Below, piece after piece: positions 27,415-37,002 of a stretch of 64,000 bases of DNA. Position 1 is the stretch's first letter, and the number at the start of each line of letters is the position of its first letter. The notes beneath the pieces are model-generated. The model made no database searches. It saw nothing but the letters and a program-made list of their open reading frames with translations, and had not been told where the DNA came from. The position numbers and the translations under genes are program-made. Origin of the DNA: Ascidiimonas meishanensis (GTDB lineage: Bacteria; Bacteroidota; Bacteroidia; Flavobacteriales; Flavobacteriaceae); the NCBI RefSeq assembly GCF_037782385.1, contig NZ_JBBEXD010000003.1, positions 62,001 through 126,000 of the forward strand, given 5' to 3'.

Positions 27415-29369
27415 GTCAGGCTGGTCATCATCAATCCCTCTATTCTTTTTTAGAAAAGTATCAAAAGAAAATTACATTGCCTGAAAATAAAGGCTCTAAA
27501 GCTTTTGAACTGCGGTTGGCAAGTAATTTTCCTCTAATTAGAGAAATTTTCTTTTCCTTGTTTGATAAAAAAAGCCACCAACAAAACTTTGAACAGTTAC
27601 TACTTTCCTTATATACAAATTTTAAAAATCGCCCGGAAGATCTTAAGGTTTTAGATATAGAAAGAGTTCAAAATCCGCAATGGTATCAAAGTGAAAAACA
27701 AGTTGGGATGCAGTTATATGTAGACTTGTTTAATAAAAACTTAAAAGGATTGATGGCTAAACTTCCCTATTTTGAGGATTTAGGAATCAATTTTTTACAC
27801 CTAATGCCTTTAATGGAGCGTCCTAAAGGTGAAAATGATGGAGGGTATGCTGTAACCCATTACACAAAAGTAGCCTCCAGTTTTGGAACGAATACCGATT
27901 TAAAAAAGCTTACAGCCAAATTACGTAAAACAAATACGGTTTTGATGCTGGATTTTGTTGTGAATCATACCGCAGATAATCACGAATGGGCGTTAAAGGC
28001 AAAAGAAGGAGATCAAAAATATCAGAATTACTATTATACTTTTCCAGATAGAACTATTCCAGATAGGTTTGATAGAGACATGCTAGAAGTGTTTCCTGCT
28101 ACTGCTCCGGGTAACTTCACCTACAGCAAAGAAATGGAACAGTGGGTGATGACTACTTTTAATACCTATCAATGGGATTTAAATTATACCAATCCTGAGG
28201 TGTTTGTTGAAATGCTCGGAAATCTTATTGCACTAGGAAATCTGGGAGTAGATATTATTAGATTTGATGCACTGGCTTTTTTATGGAAAAGGGAAGGAAC
28301 TACTTCGCAAAACTTACCAGAAGCGCATATGCTTACTCAATTGTTCAGGTTGTGTACGCAAGTAATAGCACCAGGGATGGTTTATTTAGCGGAAGCGATA
28401 GTTGCTCCCAAAGAAATCGTAAAATATTTTGGAGAAGGTGCTATGAAGGGTAACGAATGTGAGATAGCCTATAATGCCACTTTAATGGCATTATTATGGG
28501 AGTCAATTGCTACCACTGAAACAAACCTTCTTTATAAAAGTATTGAAAATGTACCCCAAAAACCAGATAACTGCACGTGGATTAACTACGCAAGATGCCA
28601 TGATGATATAGGTCTTGGCTTTGAAGATGGTCATATTAATGAATTAGGCAAAAACCCTTATTTGCACCGCCAATATATCTTAGACTATTACTGCCGAGGG
28701 TATAAAAATTCACCCGCCAAAGGAATGCTTTTTATGTATAATCCAGAGAATGGAGATGGCCGAATTACAGGTTCTTTGGCTTCACTCGCGGGCTTGGAAA
28801 CTGCTATTGAAGAAGAAGATCATTATAAAATAAGATTAGCGGTCAACAAAATAAATATGTTGCATGCTATTATTTTAAGCTATGGTGGTATTCCTATGAT
28901 TTATTCTGGTGACGAAATAGGAACCTTAAATGATTATTCTTTTTTGGAAGATGCGAATAAAAAGGATGATAATAGGTGGCTCAACAGGCCAAAAATGAAT
29001 TGGGATGTAGTTTCAAAACTAACAGAAAAAGAGCATCCACAAGCTCTCATTTACCATCATTTAAAGAAACTAATAGGCTTGCGTAAAACGCTTCCAGTTT
29101 TTGCAGACACTAATAATTGTACTTTAGAGTATTGTCCAAACGGGCATATTTTTGCGTATACCAGATGGAGTCCTCAGTATGGTAATATTTTAGTGATCTG
29201 CAATTTCAATGCTACTTTAGAATTATTAGATGCATGGTGGCTTCATAAAATAAGTTTTAACATATCAAATGGTGTAACCAATTTAATTACGGGAAAAACG
29301 GTTAAATTAAAAGGAGCCTACTTGGTTGTTGATCCTTATGAATGCCTTTGGTTGAAAAGAGAAAAGTAA
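27411..29369 (+). CDS. Amylosucrase-like GH13 alpha-amylase family enzyme
   Basis: GH13 enzyme of 652 residues with the long helical N-terminal domain of amylosucrases, then the (beta/alpha)8 barrel. Region I is DFVVNHTADNH; region II has the nucleophile in DIIRFDALAFLW; the acid/base is in MVYLAEAIVAP; region IV is NYARCHDDIGLGF. The barrel is entered by MQLYVDLFNKNLKGL. No signal peptide, so it works in the cytosol: sucrose is split, glucose is added to an alpha-glucan and fructose is freed. The overlapping fructokinase gene upstream matches that reaction. The alternative is sucrose hydrolase. Confidence 0.88.
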   Translation: MSQAGHHQSLYSFLEKYQKKITLPENKGSKAFELRLASNFPLIREIFFSLFDKKSHQQNFEQLLLSLYTNFKNRPEDLKVLDIERVQNPQWYQSEKQVGMQLYVDLFNKNLKGLMAKLPYFEDLGINFLHLMPLMERPKGENDGGYAVTHYTKVASSFGTNTDLKKLTAKLRKTNTVLMLDFVVNHTADNHEWALKAKEGDQKYQNYYYTFPDRTIPDRFDRDMLEVFPATAPGNFTYSKEMEQWVMTTFNTYQWDLNYTNPEVFVEMLGNLIALGNLGVDIIRFDALAFLWKREGTTSQNLPEAHMLTQLFRLCTQVIAPGMVYLAEAIVAPKEIVKYFGEGAMKGNECEIAYNATLMALLWESIATTETNLLYKSIENVPQKPDNCTWINYARCHDDIGLGFEDGHINELGKNPYLHRQYILDYYCRGYKNSPAKGMLFMYNPENGDGRITGSLASLAGLETAIEEEDHYKIRLAVNKINMLHAIILSYGGIPMIYSGDEIGTLNDYSFLEDANKKDDNRWLNRPKMNWDVVSKLTEKEHPQALIYHHLKKLIGLRKTLPVFADTNNCTLEYCPNGHIFAYTRWSPQYGNILVICNFNATLELLDAWWLHKISFNISNGVTNLITGKTVKLKGAYLVVDPYECLWLKREK

Positions 29370-29393
29370 CTTCGGGTTACAAGCCTATATGCT

Positions 29394-29401
29394 TATCTTT
29401 G
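29394..29401 (+). promoter_or_regulatory. -7 box upstream of small membrane protein operon
   Basis: TATCTTTG matches TAnnTTTG and lies 12 bases before the ATG at 29413. Confidence 0.4.
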
Positions 29402-29412
29402 CATAAAAAGCT

Positions 29413-29814
29413 ATGACAAAATTGCAAGCGAAGCGGGTGATGCAACTCGCAGCCGTTTATAATATTCTATGGGGTGCCTGGGTGGTACTTTTTCCAGATC
29501 ATTTTTTTAATTTAGTAGGTATGGAACCGCTTAACCATGCAATGGTTTGGCAGGGCATGGGCATGGTAATTGGCGTATATGGTCTTGGATATTGGTGGGC
29601 ATCTTTTGACGCTATGAGACATTGGCCTATTATTGCGGTTGGGTTTCTCGGTAAAATATTTGGTCCGTTAGGCTTTGTATTTAATTATCTACAAGGCATC
29701 GTTCCTTTTGAATTTAGTTATACGTTGATTACAAACGATTTAATATGGTGGATTCCTTTCTTTTTGATTCTTCAAAAAGTACATGTAGAACATCAATGGA
29801 AGCTAAGTGATTAA
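29413..29814 (+). CDS. Four-helix small membrane protein
   Basis: A 133-residue integral membrane protein with four hydrophobic segments, beginning LQAKRVMQLAAVYNILWGAW. Conserved aromatic and Gly residues stud the helices (WQGMGMVIGVYGLGYWWA). No enzymatic motif is seen. It is the first of three overlapping small membrane-protein genes: its stop is overlapped 8 bases by the GTG start of the next. Function unknown. Confidence 0.8.
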   Translation: MTKLQAKRVMQLAAVYNILWGAWVVLFPDHFFNLVGMEPLNHAMVWQGMGMVIGVYGLGYWWASFDAMRHWPIIAVGFLGKIFGPLGFVFNYLQGIVPFEFSYTLITNDLIWWIPFFLILQKVHVEHQWKLSD

Positions 29815-30193
29815 AAAATTTTCTTTATATTTTTTAATTATTTTCTTGCTAACAGCAGGACTGTATCACTTTGTGAATCCGCAATTCTATTTACCGCTTA
29901 TACCAGACTATTTGCCATACCCCAATGAGATCAATACACTAAGCGGTATGGTAGAGATTCTTTTTGCATTACTGCTTCTTTCTATAAAAACCCGAAAAAT
30001 AGCTTCTTTAGGAATTATAATTTTATTAGTTGCTTTTATCCCCTCCCATGTTTATTTCATACAAACAGGAAGTTGTGCAGAAAATAGCCTTTGTGTAAGT
30101 CCTTGGATTGCTTATATACGATTACTCCTTATTCATCCGTTGTTAATATATTGGGCCTGGTTTGTAGGCACCATTAAAACCCTAAAATCATGA
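29807..30193 (+). CDS. DoxX-like membrane protein
   Basis: A 128-residue four-helix membrane protein with the DoxX-like opening LLTAGLYHFVNPQFYLPLIP and the pattern GMVEILFALLLL. Two cysteines (SCAENSLC) could form a disulfide on the periplasmic side. The start is GTG at 29807, inside the end of the previous gene; the stop overlaps the next ATG by 4 bases. Translation of the trio is therefore coupled. DoxX-family proteins have been linked to redox and membrane stress; the role here is unknown. Confidence 0.8.
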   Translation: MIKKFSLYFLIIFLLTAGLYHFVNPQFYLPLIPDYLPYPNEINTLSGMVEILFALLLLSIKTRKIASLGIIILLVAFIPSHVYFIQTGSCAENSLCVSPWIAYIRLLLIHPLLIYWAWFVGTIKTLKS

Positions 30194-30630
30194 ATCTAAT
30201 TGAACTCTTGCGCCTTATGGTAGACTTTGGGTTAGTAGTTCTTATCTGGATGGTACAATTAATTATCTATCCGGGATTCCGCCATTATCAGGAGGCAAGA
30301 CTACTGTATTGGCACCCAAAATATACCAGTCTTATTACCTTTGTAGTAGCTCCATTAATGTTAGGGCAATTATTTTTACACAGTTTACAACTTTTTGAGA
30401 ATAACAATTGGTATACCCTTATCTCTTTTGTATTGGTTTTATTCACATGGATATTAACACTTACTCAAGCGGTTCCTCTGCATAAAAATTTAACAGATGG
30501 AACCCATATTCCTGAAAGTACAGAAAAATTAATTAGAACTAACTGGAATCGTACCGCTCTTTGGACGTTAATATTTCTATGTGGAGTGTATAAATCAATA
30601 ATTTTAAATTCAGATCTAATCTATTTCTAA
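30190..30630 (+). CDS. Four-helix membrane protein of unknown function
   Basis: A 146-residue membrane protein with four hydrophobic segments. Polar residues near the first helix (VLIWMVQLIIYPGFRHY) and a conserved-looking AVPLHKNLTDG ... NWNRTALWT segment recall DUF1772-like/anthrone-oxygenase-type membrane proteins, but the match is not secure. It is the third gene of the overlapping set starting at 29413, entered by a 4-base ATGA overlap. Confidence 0.75.
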   Translation: MNLIELLRLMVDFGLVVLIWMVQLIIYPGFRHYQEARLLYWHPKYTSLITFVVAPLMLGQLFLHSLQLFENNNWYTLISFVLVLFTWILTLTQAVPLHKNLTDGTHIPESTEKLIRTNWNRTALWTLIFLCGVYKSIILNSDLIYF

Positions 30631-30723
30631 TAAATGAGGATTCTTAAAAAACTTAAAAAGAAGTGCTTCCCGTTTCATTGGGATTAAGAATTATTTACGA
30701 TATTGTCTGTAAATTACCTACAG

Positions 30724-31647
30724 ATGAAACTAATACTTCCCCTAGTCCTCATTTTTACAATCATCACTATGAATGCACAGCAATTGCCAAAAGTTGCTTT
30801 TGGCGTTATTCAAAAATTTGATAGTCTTCCTTCTAAATATGTGGCTGCTAGAAATGTAGATGTTTGGCTTCCAGAAAATTATACAGTTGAGAAAAAGTAC
30901 GATGTATTGTATATGCAAGATGGTCAAATGCTTTTTGATTCTACTACTACTTGGAATAAGCAAGAATGGGGTGTAGATGAGACCGTAAACCAATTAATTT
31001 CTGAAAAGAAAATAAGGGAGTGCATTGTGGTGGGCATATGGAACGGACAAAAACTTAGACATTTTGAATATTTTCCTCAGAAAGCCTTTGAAGCGATTCC
31101 GCAGCATAAAAGAGATTCTATTTATAACGATATCTTAAAAAATGATCGCGGATATAAAGGTGTGAAGATGCAGTCTGATAATTATCTTAGATTTTTAGTA
31201 GAAGAACTCAAACCACTAATTGATGAACGCTATGCAACCAGACCAGAGAAAGAGCATACCTTTATTGCGGGTTCCAGTATGGGCGCACTTATTTCTATGT
31301 ACGCCATATGTGAATATCCAGAAGTGTTTGGTGGAGCTGCATGTATTTCAACACACTGGCCAGGTCTTTTTACTTTAGAGAATAATCCGGTACCGGAAGC
31401 TTTTATGACTTATTTATCAGAAGCTTTGCCAGATCCAAAAACACATAAGTTTTATTTTGATCATGGTACAGAAACACTGGATGCACTTTACCCATCTATC
31501 CAAAAGCAAGCAGATTCTATTTTAAAAAGTAAGGGTTTCACACGTAAGAACTGGATAACAAAGGTTTTTAAAGGCGATGATCACTCTGAAAATTCATGGA
31601 AGCAGCGTTTACATATTCCTTTAGAATTTTTATTGAAGAAAAAATAA
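30724..31647 (+). CDS. Secreted esterase (enterochelin-esterase/Esterase D-like alpha/beta hydrolase)
   Basis: A 307-residue exported hydrolase with a Sec signal peptide (about residues 1-19, ending MNAQ). The nucleophile elbow is AGSSMGALISMYA (near residue 183), after VWLPENYTVEKKYDVLYMQDGQ, the usual entry of the Fes/Esterase D-like fold. The acid and final His fit FDHGTETLD and KGDDHSENSW. It would cleave acyl esters in the periplasm, perhaps on carbohydrates or siderophores. ATG at 30724 is chosen over an upstream TTG because it yields the signal peptide. Confidence 0.88.
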   Translation: MKLILPLVLIFTIITMNAQQLPKVAFGVIQKFDSLPSKYVAARNVDVWLPENYTVEKKYDVLYMQDGQMLFDSTTTWNKQEWGVDETVNQLISEKKIRECIVVGIWNGQKLRHFEYFPQKAFEAIPQHKRDSIYNDILKNDRGYKGVKMQSDNYLRFLVEELKPLIDERYATRPEKEHTFIAGSSMGALISMYAICEYPEVFGGAACISTHWPGLFTLENNPVPEAFMTYLSEALPDPKTHKFYFDHGTETLDALYPSIQKQADSILKSKGFTRKNWITKVFKGDDHSENSWKQRLHIPLEFLLKKK

Positions 31648-31713
31648 AGGAATGCTATTTAGGAAATCGCAAAAGCATTCATGAAAAACAGATGTTATAA
31701 GTTTTAGCATCGT

Positions 31714-31738
31714 TACTTTTGCAAAATGAATACCTTTG
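31714..31738 (+). promoter_or_regulatory. Two tandem -7 boxes before queD
   Basis: TACTTTTG (31714-31721) and TACCTTTG (31731-31738) both match TAnnTTTG and precede the ATG at 31772 by about 50 and 33 bases. Confidence 0.4.
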
Positions 31739-31771
31739 TAAAAACAACCTAGAGCAAGTTTCTTTAAGCAT

Positions 31772-32224
31772 ATGAGTACCATTCGTATCACTAAGCAGTT
31801 TAATTTTGAAACAGGTCATGCCTTGTATGGTTATGATGGAAAATGTAGAAACGTCCATGGCCACAGCTATAAACTATCGGTTACGGTTATTGGAACACCC
31901 ATTACAGATACTTCAAATGTGAAATATGGAATGGTGATTGATTTTGGCGATTTAAAAAAAATTGTCAAAGAAGATATTGTAGATGTTTTTGATCATGCCA
32001 CCGTATTCAATAAAAATACTCCACATATTGAACTTGCAAAGGAACTTTCAGATCGCGGACATAATGTGATTCTAGCCAATTATCAGCCCACTAGTGAAAA
32101 TATGGTGATTGATTTTGCTGAAAAAATTAAGAAGCGTTTGCCAGAAGCCGTTAAACTATATTCATTAAAACTTCAGGAAACAGAAACGTCTTTTGCAGAA
32201 TGGTATGCTTCTGATAATACATAA
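31772..32224 (+). CDS. queD: 6-carboxy-5,6,7,8-tetrahydropterin synthase
   Basis: Zinc enzyme of queuosine synthesis that converts dihydroneopterin triphosphate to 6-carboxytetrahydropterin. The 150-residue protein carries the zinc histidines in FNFETGHALYG and RNVHGHSYKL, the catalytic Cys in GKCRNVHGH, and the DFGDLKKIVKE and DHATVFN segments. The C-terminal LKLQETETSFAEWY completes the family signature. Cytosolic. It lies 53 bases before lpxH in the same direction. Confidence 0.95.
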   Translation: MSTIRITKQFNFETGHALYGYDGKCRNVHGHSYKLSVTVIGTPITDTSNVKYGMVIDFGDLKKIVKEDIVDVFDHATVFNKNTPHIELAKELSDRGHNVILANYQPTSENMVIDFAEKIKKRLPEAVKLYSLKLQETETSFAEWYASDNT

Positions 32225-32276
32225 TGATTAAAAGTTTACGTTCAATTCTGTTATATTTACCTAACAATTTTAAGGA

Positions 32277-33044
32277 ATGAAAATCCCTGAAGGTAAAAAA
32301 GTATATTTTGCTTCCGATAATCACCTAGGAGCGCCCACCCGTGAAAAGAGCTTTCCAAGAGAGCAAAAGTTTGTTCAATGGCTGGATGAGGTAAAGAAAG
32401 ATGCAGCCGCTATTTTTTTACTAGGAGACCTTTTTGATTTTTGGTTTGAATATGGTACCGTAGTGCCTAAGGGCTTTACCAGAACGCTAGGCAAACTTGC
32501 AGAGATAACCGATAGTGGAATACCTGTTTACTATTTTGTAGGGAATCATGATTTATGGATGAATGGGTATTTTGAAGAAGAATTAAATATTCCAGTTTTT
32601 CATAAGCCACAGGAATTTACATTTAACCAAGCCAAATTTTTTATTGGGCATGGAGACGGGCTAGGCCCTGGAGATAAAGGGTATAAACGCATGAAAAAAG
32701 TATTTACCAATCCCATATCTAAATGGTTTTTTAGATGGTTGCATCCAGATCTAGGCGTAAGATTAGCCCAATACTTATCTGTAAAAAACAAGTTAATATC
32801 TGGTGATGATGATGTTAAATTTCTTGGTGAAGAAAATGAATGGCTAGTACAATACTGCAAACGTAAGTTAACCACACATTATTACGACTACTTTGTTTTT
32901 GGGCATAGACATCTGCCCATGGAAATAAAAGTAGGAGATACGTCTACCTATGTTAATTTGGGAGACTGGATAGGTTATTTTACCTATGGCGAATTTGATG
33001 GTACCCAATTGCATCTTAAGAAATATGAACAAAATACCATTTGA
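32277..33044 (+). CDS. lpxH: UDP-2,3-diacylglucosamine diphosphatase
   Basis: Metallophosphoesterase of lipid A synthesis; cleaves UDP-2,3-diacylglucosamine to lipid X and UMP at the cytosolic membrane face. The 255-residue protein shows SDNHLGAP (residue 13 on), GDLFDFWFEYG, VGNHDLWM, IGHGDGLG and FGHRHLP, the full metal set of LpxH. The following alpha/beta hydrolase gene overlaps its 3' end by 20 bases, which implies coupled expression. Confidence 0.94.
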   Translation: MKIPEGKKVYFASDNHLGAPTREKSFPREQKFVQWLDEVKKDAAAIFLLGDLFDFWFEYGTVVPKGFTRTLGKLAEITDSGIPVYYFVGNHDLWMNGYFEEELNIPVFHKPQEFTFNQAKFFIGHGDGLGPGDKGYKRMKKVFTNPISKWFFRWLHPDLGVRLAQYLSVKNKLISGDDDVKFLGEENEWLVQYCKRKLTTHYYDYFVFGHRHLPMEIKVGDTSTYVNLGDWIGYFTYGEFDGTQLHLKKYEQNTI

Positions 33045-33906
33045 AAAAAGAAGCTACAAGATTGCGCAGGCATTAACGTATATTTTCTTCTTTCTCTTGT
33101 TAATTCCCTCTTGCATGCGTTTTAGAACATCTGATGCCAAAACGAAACGTTTTTTTGATAAAGCCGCAGTACATGCAGAAATAATTTATATACAAGATAC
33201 GCTCAGTGGCAAGCAGCTTAGAGTGGTAAAAAGTAGTAGCGGTAAAAATCCTCAAAATGCCATCTTATTTATTCATGGAGCACCGGGTTCTGGAGATGCT
33301 TTTTACAAATATTTAAAAGATACTACGCTCTTAAAAAATGCGGTTTTATATACGATGGATCGTCCAGGATATGGCTATTCAGACTTTGGGAATTCAGTTA
33401 CTTCCATTGAAGAACAGAGCAGGCTTACCAGTTTAATAATTGAAACCATTCCTGAAAATAAAATTGTGGTTGCCGGACACTCTTATGGAGGGCCTATAGC
33501 AGCCAATGTTTCCCTTCTATCTAAGAAAATAATAGGAATTCTTCTCATTTCCCCTGCCATTGATCCAGAAAATGAGAAAATTATAGGAATTGCCCATGTA
33601 GGAAGATGGAAAGCTACCCGATGGATGCTTCCTAAGGCGTGGCGTGTTTCTGCCGATGAAAAATTTAGCCATATCAAAGAACTGAAAAAACTGGACAAAA
33701 AGTGGAAAAAAATTACCGTCCCCATTATTATGATGCATGGTAAAAAAGACAAAATAGTACCCTTTGAAAATACCAAATACGCAAGCCTACAATTCTCTGA
33801 AACAGATTTTAAACTAATCACTTTTAAGAAAGAAAATCACTTTATTCCTTGGACGCAACAAGAAGCGGTAACCGCTCAATTATTGACATTGTTAAGCGAA
33901 AATTAA
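33025..33906 (+). CDS. Membrane-anchored alpha/beta hydrolase
   Basis: A 293-residue hydrolase with an N-terminal hydrophobic segment ending LLLIPSCMRF (possible lipobox). The fold is clear: oxyanion loop FIHGAPGSGDAF, nucleophile elbow VAGHSYGGPIAA, Asp region IIMMHGKKDKIVP and the final His in KKENHFIPW. The start at 33025 overlaps lpxH by 20 bases; a longer frame from 32986 lies even deeper in lpxH and spoils the signal. Substrate unknown; coupling to lpxH may be incidental. Confidence 0.88.
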   Translation: MNKIPFEKRSYKIAQALTYIFFFLLLIPSCMRFRTSDAKTKRFFDKAAVHAEIIYIQDTLSGKQLRVVKSSSGKNPQNAILFIHGAPGSGDAFYKYLKDTTLLKNAVLYTMDRPGYGYSDFGNSVTSIEEQSRLTSLIIETIPENKIVVAGHSYGGPIAANVSLLSKKIIGILLISPAIDPENEKIIGIAHVGRWKATRWMLPKAWRVSADEKFSHIKELKKLDKKWKKITVPIIMMHGKKDKIVPFENTKYASLQFSETDFKLITFKKENHFIPWTQQEAVTAQLLTLLSEN

Positions 33907-33911
33907 AAAGT

Positions 33912-35618
33912 CTATAAAATATCTTTAAGTCTTAATTGCAAAGAGTTATTTCCATTCCACTCGTTTTCCTCAATGGAAAATACTGCGCTAAATGTTTTTT
34001 GTTGGGTAGTAATTGAAAGCTTGTCGCCAAGATTAAATCCAATAGCTCCTAAAGGTGTTCCAGAATACCCCGCTTGCGTAAGGGTTAATTTAAGATGTGT
34101 TTTATCTTCTCCTACGGTCTTTCCATAACCTGTATCCTGAAGATTTTGAGCCATGAAAGTAGGAGACATATTTCCAGGACCAAAAGGGGCAAATTGTTTT
34201 AAAATTCGGTAGAATTTAGGAGTAATTTGATCAAGAGAGAGTTCTGCATCTATAAGAACCTCTGCGGTAAGCAGTTTTTTATCAATAGTTTGAGCAACTA
34301 CTGTTTCAAATTTATCTTTAAAAGATTCATATTGTTCTTCTTTTAAGGTGAGTCCTGCAGCATATTTATGACCTCCAAATTGCTCCATACAATCCTTGCA
34401 GGCTTCCAATGCATTATACACGTCAAATCCTTTAACCGAACGTGCAGAAGCAGCCAGTTTTTCACCAGATTTTGTAAATACTAAGGTAGGGCGGTAATAG
34501 GTTTCCGTAAGTCTGGAGGCAACAATACCAATTACCCCTTTGTGCCAGTCTTCTTGGTAAACCACTGTAGTAAACCGTTCCTGTTCTTTATTTGTTTCAA
34601 TTTGTGCAAGCGCCTGCTCCGTAATTTGTTGGTCTGCACTGCGCCTTTCTTGATTGTATTGCTCAATCTCAGCTGCAAATTCGGTAGCAATGTTGAAATC
34701 TGTTTCCGTCAATAAATTAACCGCATGTAGCCCATGCTTCATTCTTCCTGCTGCATTTATTCTGGGTGCCACAATAAATACCACATCGGTAATGGTAAGT
34801 TCCTTTTTTTTCAAAGGAGCCGTAATCGCAGCAATGCCTGGTCTGGGTGTGCTGTTAATTACTTTCATGCCGTAATACGCCAACACTCTGTTCTCTCCAG
34901 TAATGGGAACAATATCGGCAGCTATAGCAGTAGCAACCAAATCCAAGTAAGGTATTAACACTTTTATGCCTTCGCCTTTTTGGGAAGCCAATGCCTGAAT
35001 CAATTTAAAACCTACACCACAACCGCATAATTCATCATAAGGGTAGGTGCAATCATCTTGTTTAGGATCCAGTACCGCAACTGCATCCGGTATCTGAGTG
35101 CCCGGTCTATGGTGATCGCAAATAATAAAATCAATTCCTTTTTCTTTTGCATACGCTACTTTTTCAATCGCTTTAATTCCGCAATCCAAGGCAATGATTA
35201 AAGTAATATCATTATCATGGGCATAATTAATTCCCTGATAGGAAACTCCATACCCTTCTTCATAACGATCTGGAATATACGTAGCAATATTTTCGTATCT
35301 CGTTTTTAGGTAAGAAGACATTAAAGATACTGCGGTAGTGCCATCTACATCATAATCGCCAAAAACAAGAATATTTTCATCATCTTCCATTGCTTTTTCT
35401 ATACGTAAGACTGCTTTGTCCATATCCTTCATTAAAAAAGGATCGTGAAGATGGTCTAGCGACGGGCGAAAGAAATTTTTGGCTTCTTCAAAAGTTTCAA
35501 TACCTCTTTGCATCAGCAAATGTGCAATAAGTAAATCAACCCCAAGTACTTTGGCAAGCTCCGTTGTTTTGTCTTCTGGCGGAATAGGTTTTATAGTCCA
35601 TCGCTGTTTTATACTCAT
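33912..35618 (-). CDS. recJ: Single-stranded-DNA-specific exonuclease
   Basis: 5'-3' ssDNA exonuclease of recombinational and mismatch repair. The 568-residue length is normal. DHH-superfamily motifs run in order: FGDYDVDGTTAVSLM (about 80), IIALDCGIKA, FIICDHHRPG, then the DHHA1 region with SARSVKGFDVYNAL and FGGHKYAAGL, and a C-terminal OB-fold. Cytosolic. It is convergent with the preceding hydrolase gene (5 bases between stops) and divergent from the AlbA_2 gene. Confidence 0.96.
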   Translation of the reverse strand: MSIKQRWTIKPIPPEDKTTELAKVLGVDLLIAHLLMQRGIETFEEAKNFFRPSLDHLHDPFLMKDMDKAVLRIEKAMEDDENILVFGDYDVDGTTAVSLMSSYLKTRYENIATYIPDRYEEGYGVSYQGINYAHDNDITLIIALDCGIKAIEKVAYAKEKGIDFIICDHHRPGTQIPDAVAVLDPKQDDCTYPYDELCGCGVGFKLIQALASQKGEGIKVLIPYLDLVATAIAADIVPITGENRVLAYYGMKVINSTPRPGIAAITAPLKKKELTITDVVFIVAPRINAAGRMKHGLHAVNLLTETDFNIATEFAAEIEQYNQERRSADQQITEQALAQIETNKEQERFTTVVYQEDWHKGVIGIVASRLTETYYRPTLVFTKSGEKLAASARSVKGFDVYNALEACKDCMEQFGGHKYAAGLTLKEEQYESFKDKFETVVAQTIDKKLLTAEVLIDAELSLDQITPKFYRILKQFAPFGPGNMSPTFMAQNLQDTGYGKTVGEDKTHLKLTLTQAGYSGTPLGAIGFNLGDKLSITTQQKTFSAVFSIEENEWNGNNSLQLRLKDIL

Positions 35619-35786
35619 ACTTCAAAAATACCTATTTATAGAGATTTCCCACAAAGGTTTAAAAAGCTTTTGTTAACACTTTTAGCTTACAGTGGTCTTT
35701 TCTTTTTTGTATTTTAGAGCAGAATCAACTATCGTATTAAAAACGGTTTATAGATAAACCAAGATCTCTACACTACGCTATAACGT

Positions 35787-36923
35787 ATGATTAACAAGCG
35801 CCTTTTAGTGAAAAACCTACTAGCTCATAACGACGAGAATAGTTTTTATGACAAAAAGCGATTTATCAATATAGGAGAAAAAGAGGGGAAAGCTAAATTT
35901 TTAAAGCATGTATGCGCACTTGCCAATTCTAATCCAGAAAATAACTCTTATATAGTAGTAGGGGTAGAAGATGAAGATAACCAGATTACGGGCGTAGATT
36001 TTTTTGACGATAGTAAAATTCAGAATTTGGTAAATGCCTATTTAGACAATGCTCCTTTAATTAGTTATGAAAATATTCCGTTTCCTGATTTACCTGAGGG
36101 AAAGGTGGTAGGGTTGGTGACCATACGTTCTTCCGGAAAAATTTGTGCGCTGCGCAAAAACATTTGGAAATACTGGGGAGGTAGCGTCTTTTTAAGAGAT
36201 GGAAGTATTAGCATGCCTAAGGTATTTGATATTAAAATTCAAGATACGAACAGTGATATTGTAGCGGCCATTGAACAGCATGCAAGAAATAATATTGAAC
36301 TCACGCTAGATGGAGTGATTGATTTTATTAATAACAGGCACAAAGATCTTGAATCACATTACAAGGTTTTTAAAGAGCAGTTTGTAGTGTGTTGGGCAGG
36401 TAATGCAAAAAAGACGAAGCACGGAGTCTATTATTCCAGATTAGACATTGAACTGATTAATGAGCGGAAACAATTATTTTATTCTGCCTTAGATGAGGTA
36501 GAAATCACCTATGATGCGCATTCATTTACTACAACAGAGTATGTACAATTAGGCTTAAATAAGCAGCAAAAATATTATCCTTTAGAAAAAATGGAGATCA
36601 CCTTTAATGATAATGGGACTTATAAGGTAGATTCACAACTTATTTTTGAACCACCACAGTTTGATAAAAAAATGCTGTTCCATTTATTTAACTCGAATAA
36701 TGTATTGATGGATAAGCTTAAAAAGAAAACACCTTTTTCAAAGGCTGAGGTAAAAGACTTTAAAAATATGCCAGCTACCTATCTGATTTGCTATTTAAAT
36801 GGTTTTGAAGGTGCTAAATTTATGCTAGAAGAGTACAGATGGCTGGTAAAAGAATATGATAAAAATATTTATGCTTCCTTAAAAGAAGCTTTGCGAGTGC
36901 TTAGAAAAGTAAGGTATACTTAA
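35787..36923 (+). CDS. Schlafen-like AlbA_2 ATP-binding domain protein
   Basis: A 378-residue cytosolic protein with an N-terminal AlbA_2 (Schlafen-related) domain: FVKHVCALANSNPENNSY-like core followed by IVVGVEDEDNQITGVDFF and NAYLDNAP (about 35-90). The rest is not recognised but ends in a basic helical region. AlbA_2 proteins bind nucleic acids and are found as regulators or defence components. It is single, divergent from recJ and followed by a terminator hairpin. Function undetermined. Confidence 0.75.
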   Translation: MINKRLLVKNLLAHNDENSFYDKKRFINIGEKEGKAKFLKHVCALANSNPENNSYIVVGVEDEDNQITGVDFFDDSKIQNLVNAYLDNAPLISYENIPFPDLPEGKVVGLVTIRSSGKICALRKNIWKYWGGSVFLRDGSISMPKVFDIKIQDTNSDIVAAIEQHARNNIELTLDGVIDFINNRHKDLESHYKVFKEQFVVCWAGNAKKTKHGVYYSRLDIELINERKQLFYSALDEVEITYDAHSFTTTEYVQLGLNKQQKYYPLEKMEITFNDNGTYKVDSQLIFEPPQFDKKMLFHLFNSNNVLMDKLKKKTPFSKAEVKDFKNMPATYLICYLNGFEGAKFMLEEYRWLVKEYDKNIYASLKEALRVLRKVRYT

Positions 36924-36930
36924 AAGGGCT

Positions 36931-36959
36931 CCCGACTTCCTTCGGGATTCTTTTGTTTT
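36931..36959 (+). terminator. Probable terminator after AlbA_2 gene
   Basis: CCCGA/TCGGG stem (36931-36935 with 36942-36946), six-base loop, then a T-rich tract with interruptions. The stem is short. Confidence 0.5.
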
Positions 36960-37002
36960 CCCCACGCCGCCTGGCTGCTTCACTAAAAACAGCTACTAGC
37001 TA

